NCBI GenBank assembly: GCA_005883365.1
Contig: VAXA01000122.1
Coordinates: forward strand, 1 to 6,785
Length of the DNA: 6,785 nucleotides
Direction of reading: 5' to 3'
DNA from: Actinomycetota bacterium
GTDB lineage: Bacteria > Actinomycetota > Thermoleophilia > Gaiellales > Gaiellaceae
Within the stretch, counting starts at the first letter, position 1. Each line of letters starts with the position of its first letter. The position numbers and the translations under genes were made by a program. The notes under the pieces were generated by a model that made no database searches, was not told the DNA's origin, and was given only the letters and a program-made list of their open reading frames with translations. Positions 1 to 6,785 of this stretch are shown one piece after another.

Positions 1-130
1 TGGGCAGGGGCACGGGGCCGGTGATGGTGGCGCCGGTGCGCTGGGCCGTGTCCACGATGTCGCGCGCGGACTTGTCCACCTGCTGGTGGTCGTAGCCCTT
101 CAGACGGATACGGATTTTCTGCTGTGGCAC
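1..130 (-). CDS. rpsJ: 30S ribosomal protein S10, N-terminal part (cut by window edge)
   Basis: S10 is a protein of the 30S subunit head and, as NusE, a partner of NusB/NusG in transcription antitermination. Only the first 43 codons are present; the gene runs off the left edge. The visible protein starts [14 protein letters not shown] after the initiator and continues to the conserved TGPVPLP stretch, which matches the S10 N terminus. The start is GTG at 130-128; no in-frame alternative fits the family start better. It lies 18 nt after the tuf stop codon. A purine run (AGGAAGG) overlaps the tuf stop and a G-rich stretch sits about 6 nt before GTG, so either could be the ribosome binding site. 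The tuf-rpsJ junction joins the str operon to the S10 operon, a common arrangement in bacteria, so co-transcription is inferred. Confidence 0.93.
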   Translation of the reverse strand, partial: MPQQKIRIRLKGYDHQQVDKSARDIVDTAQRTGATITGPVPLP

Positions 131-148
131 CGGCGCCCCCCGACCTTC

Positions 149-1339
<1,191 letters not shown>

Positions 1340-1348
1340 TGGCTCGCT

Positions 1349-1354
1349 CTCCCT
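1349..1354 (-). promoter_or_regulatory. Ribosome binding site of tuf
   Basis: On the minus strand AGGGAG lies 9 nt before the tuf ATG. It fixes that ATG as the start within a much longer open frame that runs back through fusA in another register. Confidence 0.6.
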
Positions 1355-1371
1355 ATCCCTTTCTCGCTCGC

Positions 1372-3465
<2,094 letters not shown>

Positions 3466-3469
3466 GTCT

Positions 3470-3477
3470 TCCTTCCT
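3470..3477 (-). promoter_or_regulatory. Ribosome binding site of fusA (decides a TTG start)
   Basis: The minus strand reads AGGAAGGA, two tandem AGGA elements ending 4 nt before TTG (3465) and 16 nt before ATG (3453). The spacing favours TTG as the fusA initiator. Confidence 0.55.
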
Positions 3478-3484
3478 GTTCCGC

Positions 3485-3955
3485 CTACCAGCGGTAGTGC
3501 GCGAAGGCCTTGTTGGCCTGCGCCATCCGGTAGACGTCGTCCTTCCGCTTGAACGCGCCGCCCTGCTGGTTCAGCGCGTCGAGAATCTCGTTGGCGAGCT
3601 TGTCGGGCATGCCCTTCTCGCGCCGCTCGCGCGCGTACGTCACGAGCCAGCGCACCGCGAGGGTGCGGGCGCGCCGCTGCGGCACTTCGATCGGCACCTG
3701 GTAGTTCGCGCCGCCGACGCGGCGGCTCTTGACCTCGAGCACCGGCGTGACCGTCTTCACCGCCTGCTCGAGCACCTCGACCGGCGGACGGCCGGTCTTC
3801 GTCCCGACGGTCTCGAGCGCCGTGTAGACGATCTGCTCGGCGATCGACTTCTTGCCGTCGAGCATGATCTTGTTGATCACCTGCGTGACGAGCGGCGAGC
3901 CGTAGACGGCGTCGGACTCGACCGGGCGGACCTGGACCTCGGCACGACGAGGCAT
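3485..3955 (-). CDS. rpsG: 30S ribosomal protein S7
   Basis: S7 is a primary 16S rRNA-binding protein that nucleates assembly of the 30S head and contacts E-site tRNA. The protein has 156 residues, the usual bacterial length. It begins [15 protein letters not shown], includes the family core [18 protein letters not shown] and the NKAFAHYRW end. The ATG at 3955-3953 overlaps the rpsL TAA by one base (TAATG), which suggests translational coupling to rpsL; a GAGG lies about 7 nt upstream, inside rpsL. In E. coli S7 represses the str operon by binding the rpsL-rpsG intercistronic RNA of roughly 100 nt. No such spacer exists here, so that mechanism cannot operate in the same form. The next gene, fusA, starts 19 nt downstream. 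Confidence 0.98.
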   Translation of the reverse strand: MPRRAEVQVRPVESDAVYGSPLVTQVINKIMLDGKKSIAEQIVYTALETVGTKTGRPPVEVLEQAVKTVTPVLEVKSRRVGGANYQVPIEVPQRRARTLAVRWLVTYARERREKGMPDKLANEILDALNQQGGAFKRKDDVYRMAQANKAFAHYRW

Positions 3956-4326
3956 TACGAGCCTCGCTTCGCGCCGTACTTCGAGCGGCCCTGCTTCCGG
4001 TCGGAAACCCCGCCCGTGTCGAGCGCGGCGCGGATGATCTTGTAGCGGTAGCCCGGGAGGTCCTTCGTCGAGCCGCCGCGGACGAGCACCACGGAGTGCT
4101 CCTGGAGATTGTGGCCCTCGCCGGGGATGTAGGCGCCGACCTCGGCCCCGTTCGTGAGACGGACGCGCGCGACCTTGCGCAGCGCCGAGTTCGGCTTTCT
4201 CGGCGTCTGTGTCATGACACGCGTGCACACGCCGCGCTTCTGCGGCGCGCCGGCGAGCGCAGGCGTCTTCGTCTTCGCCTTCGCGGCCTTCCGGCCCTTG
4301 CGCACGAGTTGATTGACAGTCGGCAA
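3955..4326 (-). CDS. rpsL: 30S ribosomal protein S12
   Basis: S12 lies at the decoding centre, where it helps monitor codon-anticodon pairing; it is the classic site of streptomycin-resistance mutations. The protein has 123 residues, normal for S12. It reads [12 protein letters not shown] at the start, then [33 protein letters not shown] and [15 protein letters not shown]. The start is TTG at 4326-4324: it gives the exact family N terminus and has GAGAGGA just upstream. Lys88 and Asp89 (the RimO methylthiolation site in other bacteria) are kept. Position 43, Lys in E. coli and Mycobacterium tuberculosis, is Arg here, encoded by AGA at 4200-4198. Positions 86-87 are Ser-Thr instead of the usual Arg-Val. 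It is the first gene of the operon and its stop overlaps the rpsG start by one base. Confidence 0.98.
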   Translation of the reverse strand: MPTVNQLVRKGRKAAKAKTKTPALAGAPQKRGVCTRVMTQTPRKPNSALRKVARVRLTNGAEVGAYIPGEGHNLQEHSVVLVRGGSTKDLPGYRYKIIRAALDTGGVSDRKQGRSKYGAKRGS

Positions 4327-4330
4327 ATGA

Positions 4331-4348
4331 GTCCTCTCGTAAAGAGAC
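4331..4348 (-). promoter_or_regulatory. Leader hairpin 2 covering the rpsL ribosome binding site
   Basis: In the minus-strand transcript, GUCUCU pairs with AGAGGAC around a UUACG loop, leaving one bulged G. The stem is short (6 bp) and contains the rpsL Shine-Dalgarno sequence in its 3' arm. It abuts hairpin 1 directly, sharing position 4348, so the two could stack. A role in controlling rpsL translation is inferred, not shown. Confidence 0.4.
4332..4337 (-). promoter_or_regulatory. Ribosome binding site of rpsL (supports TTG start)
   Basis: AGAGGA on the minus strand lies 5 nt before TTG at 4326. It identifies this TTG as the initiator and sits within the 3' arm of a predicted hairpin (4331-4348), so folding could hide it. 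Confidence 0.6.
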
Positions 4349-4380
4349 GGTCGGCTGGGGCACGACGCCCCTGCCAACCG
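4348..4380 (-). promoter_or_regulatory. Leader hairpin 1 upstream of rpsL
   Basis: On the minus strand CGGTTGGCAGGGGC pairs with GCCCCAGCCGACCG around the 5-nt loop GTCGT. As RNA this gives a 14-position stem with 12 Watson-Crick pairs, one U-G wobble and one A-A mismatch. No U tract follows, so a simple intrinsic terminator is unlikely. It ends 21 nt before the rpsL start codon and is probably in the 5' leader of the str mRNA. The U-G pair would be an A-C mismatch if the opposite strand were transcribed, so the fold favours the rpsL-sense strand. A regulatory role is inferred. Confidence 0.5.
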
Positions 4381-4389
4381 GCCCGCGGC

Positions 4390-4420
4390 ATGGTAGCGAA
4401 CACGCGCCACCCCCCGCCAA
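4390..4420 (-). promoter_or_regulatory. Possible promoter of the str operon
   Basis: On the minus strand TTGGCG (4420-4415) resembles a -35 box and TACCAT (4395-4390) a -10 box, with a 19-nt spacer, longer than the ideal 17. Transcription would begin near 4383, almost exactly at the foot of leader hairpin 1. The match is modest and GC-rich genomes give many such matches. Confidence 0.28.
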
Positions 4421-4512
4421 TCGGCCACAAACCCACCAAATCGGCTAGTGCCCCGAGCGTCGGGCGAACCTAAAGTTTGCGCGCCAAAACCACGGAATCT
4501 GCGGCTTCTGCG

Positions 4513-5652
4513 ATGCACTCCCTCTCCATAGGTCTGGCTGTGGCGCTCGGCGTTTGCGCCATCGTCGTTCTCGAGCTGGTCCGCCGGTTGCGCCGGCGCA
4601 CGTCCCGCCACGTCGAGGAACAGGTGACGGCCACCGTGGAGACGCTCGAGGCACGGCTCGACGAGCTCGCGCAGGAGCTGAGCAGCGCCGTCAGGAAGGC
4701 CGAGGAGGAGGCTCAGCGGAGCCGGTTCCTCGGCCAGATCGCCGCCACGATCGACTTGGACGACGCGATCGGCTCCACCCTCGAAGCCGCCGCCGCGCTC
4801 CCGAAGGTCGACGCCGCGGTCGTCGAGCTCCACCCCGACGGCAATGACGACGAGCGCCTGCTCGGCTCCATCGGCCTGGACGACGACGACAGCGGTGCGG
4901 TGCGGATCTTCGCCGGCCCGCCGGACCAGCGCGAGGCGCGGGCGGTCGAGCTCTCGTACCTCTATGCCGAAGAGCACGCGGCTGGAGCGGTGCACGAGGC
5001 GCTCGGCGTGCCGCTCGTCAGCCGCCGCGGCGCGATCGGCTGGCTCGGCATCTTCTCGCGCGATCCCGACGTGCGCTTCGGCGACGACGACCTGCGCCGG
5101 CTCGAGGAGCTCGCCGAGCGGGTCGCACCGGCGATCGAGAACTCGCGCCGCTTCCGCGAGGCGCGACAGCTCGCCGACCTCGACTCGCTGACGGGCCTCC
5201 ACAACCGGCGGTATTTCTACGAGACGCTCGGCCGCGAGGTCGACCGGGCCCAGCGGTATCAGCGCCTGCTCTCGCTCGTGATCGTGGACGTCGACGGCTT
5301 CAAGGAGATCAACGACCGAATCGGCCACCTCGCGGGTGACGCGGTCCTCGCGGAGATCGCGGATCGCATCCGGCAAGTCGTCCGTTCTGCGGACATCCCC
5401 TGCCGGGTGGGCGGGGACGAGTTCGCGGTGATCGTGCCGGAGGTCGAGGGGGGACAGGCGCAGCAGCTCGTCGGGCGGATCCAGCGGGCGGTCTCGGCGC
5501 AGCCGATCGCGCGCGCCGGCCGCGTGCGGGTCTCGGCCGGGGTGGCCGACATCCAGCCAAACGACACCCCCACGAGCCTGTTCGAGCGTGGCGACGAGTC
5601 CCTGTACGCCGCGAAGCACGCGGGCAACGGAGGCCTCGCGGCCGCGGAGTAA
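4513..5652 (+). CDS. Membrane-anchored GAF-GGDEF diguanylate cyclase
   Basis: It probably makes cyclic di-GMP from two GTP at the inner face of the membrane. Residues 4-23 form one hydrophobic helix followed by RRLRRR, so the N terminus should be outside and the rest cytoplasmic. A charged, probably coiled-coil linker (about 30-70) leads to a GAF-like sensor domain (about 72-213). The GGDEF domain follows (about 215-379): [10 protein letters not shown] at 224-233, metal-ligand region [11 protein letters not shown] with Asp259, and an exact GGDEF at 300-304. RSAD at 291-294, five residues before GGDEF, is the canonical product-inhibition I-site. No EAL domain is present. I chose ATG at 4513 (379 residues); TTG at 4477 would add 12 polar residues. 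Neither has a clear ribosome binding site, so a leaderless or weakly initiated mRNA is possible. The GAF ligand is unknown. It is divergent from the str operon and convergent with the acyltransferase gene. Confidence 0.92.
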   Translation: MHSLSIGLAVALGVCAIVVLELVRRLRRRTSRHVEEQVTATVETLEARLDELAQELSSAVRKAEEEAQRSRFLGQIAATIDLDDAIGSTLEAAAALPKVDAAVVELHPDGNDDERLLGSIGLDDDDSGAVRIFAGPPDQREARAVELSYLYAEEHAAGAVHEALGVPLVSRRGAIGWLGIFSRDPDVRFGDDDLRRLEELAERVAPAIENSRRFREARQLADLDSLTGLHNRRYFYETLGREVDRAQRYQRLLSLVIVDVDGFKEINDRIGHLAGDAVLAEIADRIRQVVRSADIPCRVGGDEFAVIVPEVEGGQAQQLVGRIQRAVSAQPIARAGRVRVSAGVADIQPNDTPTSLFERGDESLYAAKHAGNGGLAAAE

Positions 5653-5663
5653 GACCTGATTCC

Positions 5664-5692
5664 AGCGAGCGAGACCGTAGGTCTTGCTTGCT
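5664..5692 (+). terminator. Strong hairpin at the convergent junction, probable terminator
   Basis: AGCGAGCGAGACC pairs with GGTCTTGCTTGCT around a GTA loop: 13 bp including two G-U wobbles on the plus-strand RNA. It starts 11 nt after the cyclase stop codon, and its right arm reaches into the stop codon of the convergent acyltransferase gene. There is no U tract, so it would be a U-less terminator or an mRNA 3'-end stabiliser. Read from the minus strand the two wobbles become A-C mismatches, so it fits the cyclase transcript better. A competing pairing, AAGACCT (5651-5657) with AGGTCTT (5679-5685), would leave a 21-nt loop. Confidence 0.5.
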
Positions 5693-6209
5693 ACTCGATG
5701 TCGTCCGGTCCAAATTCACGCACGACGCGGGCCGGGACGCCCGCCACCATGGTGTACGGAGGAACATCCGAAGTGACGACGCTCCCGGCGCCGACGATCG
5801 CGTACTCACCCACCGTCACGCCGGCGAGGATCGTGCTGCGGAGACCGAGATAGGCGCCGCGGCGGATCGTCGTCCGCAGATCCGCCCGCGTTTCCTCGTC
5901 GCCGAGCAGCCGGTGGAAGTGGCGCGGGTAGTACGTGTGGCCGAGGATCGTCGTCTGCGCGATCACGGTCACGTCGTCCTCGAGCGTTACCGACGAGGGG
6001 GCGGCGTCGTCGATGAACACCTCCGTGCCGATGAAGACTCGCCGCCCGACGTGCACCCCGCGCCGCCGGTGGAGCGCGGCGCGGGCTGCCGGCGGCAGCG
6101 GCGCGTAGCGGGCGAGCACGTGCAGCCACCGCTTGCCGACCGCGCCGACGACGCGCACACCCTGCGTCTCCGGCCCGACCGGGATGTTGCCCCACAGCTT
6201 CTCGAGCAC
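5691..6209 (-). CDS. Hexapeptide-repeat (left-handed beta-helix) acyltransferase
   Basis: This is probably an O- or N-acetyltransferase using acetyl-CoA (or another acyl-CoA) to modify a sugar or similar small molecule. The protein has 172 residues. The N-terminal 45 or so residues are helical-looking ([20 protein letters not shown]). Hexapeptide turns then run from [11 protein letters not shown] through [18 protein letters not shown], and again from [18 protein letters not shown] to [21 protein letters not shown], with the family ending [12 protein letters not shown]. The His in ILGHTYYP sits where maltose/galactoside O-acetyltransferase-type enzymes carry their catalytic His. An insert (about [17 protein letters not shown]) interrupts the coil, as is common in this family. 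The start is GTG at 6209; no strong ribosome binding site is visible. It follows the upstream gene by 26 nt, so the two are probably co-transcribed. The substrate cannot be read from the sequence; capsule, O-antigen or cell-envelope glycan modification is one possibility. Confidence 0.85.
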   Translation of the reverse strand: MLEKLWGNIPVGPETQGVRVVGAVGKRWLHVLARYAPLPPAARAALHRRRGVHVGRRVFIGTEVFIDDAAPSSVTLEDDVTVIAQTTILGHTYYPRHFHRLLGDEETRADLRTTIRRGAYLGLRSTILAGVTVGEYAIVGAGSVVTSDVPPYTMVAGVPARVVREFGPDDIE

Positions 6210-6213
6210 CCCG

Positions 6214-6228
6214 CAAGGCTATGCCTTG
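6214..6228 (-). repeat. Short intercistronic inverted repeat
   Basis: CAAGGC and GCCTTG are perfect 6-bp arms around a 3-nt centre, within the 26-nt gap between the last gene and the acyltransferase. There is no U tract after it. It could be a weak attenuating or mRNA-processing hairpin a few bases before the acyltransferase GTG, or chance. Confidence 0.35.
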
Positions 6229-6235
6229 TGCCTCG

Positions 6236-6785
6236 CTATTCGATGCGGAGGAATGGGAGGTACTGCGTGAGATCGATAGCGGCCGGCTGCGGAAGCTGGT
6301 CGCGAAGGCAGATCGTCCGGCTGAGGACGAGGTTCTGCCGGGCGATCGTCCAGCGCTCGAAGGCCTGAGCCTGCTCGAAGCCGCGCAGCGCCGCGACGAT
6401 CGCCGCCCGCACGCTTGTGAGCGGCAGGGCGCCGAGAGGCTGTGCCGGCCCGAGCGGGCGGACGGCGAACGTCCCCAACAGTGTGGCGAGGCGGGCTTTC
6501 CTTCCGGTGGGCAGGGAGAACAGCCGCTGCGGGGCGGCCTCGGCGAGCGCGAGTCCCGTCCCTCGCCCGGCGAGCCAGGGCGGCGACGGCGAGACTCTGA
6601 CGCGCCGCACGAGCAGCTCGGGGTAGGCCGAGTAGAACGCCGCCACCTCTGGCGCCGTCGGCGCCGCTGCGTATCGCTGCTGCTCGAGTCGGGCTCGTCG
6701 GAGCTCGTCCGCGAGCACCGACCGCGCAATCGAGACGGTCGCGTGCCCCTGCCGCAAAGCGGCGAGGTATGCGCCACGAATCCCG
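6236..6785 (-). CDS. Uncharacterised protein, C-terminal part; possibly a divergent SurA/PrsA-like (parvulin-type) protein
   Basis: I do not recognise this gene with certainty. 182 residues are visible, and the frame is open through the right edge, so the 5' end is missing; a TTG at 6757 is available, but the coding-like sequence GAYLAALRQG reads straight through it. The visible order is a basic helical segment (VLADELRRARLEQQRY), then APTAPEVAAFYSAYPELL, a middle part with AAPQRLFSLPTGRKA and LLGTFAVRPLG, then a helix (VRAAIVAALRGFEQAQAFERW) and TQYLPFLRIE at the end. The pattern of FY-x-AYPELL, F-x-LPTG, G-x-F-x-V and a final AFERW helix resembles SurA/PrsA-type peptidyl-prolyl isomerases, but the region between YPELL and FSLPTG is too short for a full parvulin active site. 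No membrane segment is seen in the visible part. It probably shares an operon with the acyltransferase. Confidence 0.6.
   Translation of the reverse strand, partial: GIRGAYLAALRQGHATVSIARSVLADELRRARLEQQRYAAAPTAPEVAAFYSAYPELLVRRVRVSPSPPWLAGRGTGLALAEAAPQRLFSLPTGRKARLATLLGTFAVRPLGPAQPLGALPLTSVRAAIVAALRGFEQAQAFERWTIARQNLVLSRTICLRDQLPQPAAIDLTQYLPFLRIE

Larger units (their letters stand above)
4327..4512. other. Divergent intergenic region between rpsL and the diguanylate cyclase gene
   Basis: These 186 bases separate two divergently read genes and must hold the start signals for both. The rpsL-proximal half holds the two leader hairpins and a weak promoter match. The other half is locally richer in A and T (about 4425-4500). 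It contains a perfect 5-bp inverted repeat CCCGA-GCG-TCGGG (4452-4464) and a TAAAGT (4471-4476) that could be a -10 box for the plus-strand gene, but I find no convincing -35 box 15-19 nt upstream of it. Confidence 0.5.

Noticed and set aside
1..130. rpsJ codon choice (Val GTG, Pro CCC, Thr ACC) looks slightly different from neighbouring genes, hinting at transfer or an assembly join
   Set aside because: Only 43 codons are visible, and fusA also uses GTG and CCC in places. The difference is not large enough to support a claim.
4348..4380. Hairpin 1 as a Rho-independent terminator
   Set aside because: No U tract follows it on either strand, and it lies between two divergent genes where no transcript needs to end.
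4452..4464. Palindrome CCCGA-GCG-TCGGG as a repressor operator
   Set aside because: Five-base GC-rich arms occur often by chance in this composition. No second copy or adjacent regulator gene supports an operator.
4471..4476. TAAAGT as a firm -10 promoter box for the cyclase gene
   Set aside because: No matching -35 box lies at a suitable distance, so it is mentioned only in the description of the intergenic region.
4327..5619. Minus-strand open frame extending the rpsL frame upstream across the diguanylate cyclase gene
   Set aside because: The S12 family start is precisely at TTG 4326. The upstream part is antisense to a gene with exact GGDEF motifs, and its translation has no domain features.

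Overview
This high-GC window carries the complete str operon (rpsL-rpsG-fusA-tuf, minus strand) running into rpsJ, the first gene of the S10 operon. It is followed by a short accessory region of three genes. The GC-rich third codon positions, the actinobacterial style of EF-Tu and EF-G (for example GHIDHGKT and NKAD in EF-Tu), frequent TTG/GTG starts and an unusual last gene together suggest an actinomycetote. A Thermoleophilia-like lineage (Gaiellales or Solirubrobacterales) is my best guess, from resemblance only.

Layout. Bases 1-4326 (minus strand, read right to left): rpsL (S12), rpsG (S7), fusA (EF-G), tuf (EF-Tu) and the first 43 codons of rpsJ (S10). Gaps are tiny: a 1-nt overlap, then 19, 32 and 18 nt, so one transcript is likely. 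Bases 4327-4512 are the divergent intergenic region. They hold a possible str promoter and two back-to-back hairpins in the presumed rpsL leader, the second of which buries the rpsL ribosome binding site. Bases 4513-5652 (plus strand) encode a membrane-anchored GAF-GGDEF diguanylate cyclase with intact active and inhibitory sites. A strong 13-bp hairpin lies at the convergent junction (5664-5692). Bases 5691-6785 (minus strand) hold a hexapeptide-repeat acyltransferase preceded by the 3' part of an uncharacterised, perhaps SurA/PrsA-like, protein; the two probably form an operon.

The five str/S10 genes all serve translation: decoding accuracy (S12), head of the 30S subunit (S7 and S10), translocation (EF-G) and aminoacyl-tRNA delivery (EF-Tu). 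The three other genes (c-di-GMP synthesis, acyl transfer, unknown) have no evident functional tie to them.

I did not find a new multi-gene system. The observations most worth checking are a natural arginine at S12 position 43, the classic streptomycin-resistance substitution site, and the two-hairpin rpsL leader. No gene-free stretch exceeds 300 bases, and I saw no tRNA, rRNA, CRISPR, insertion sequence or attachment site.
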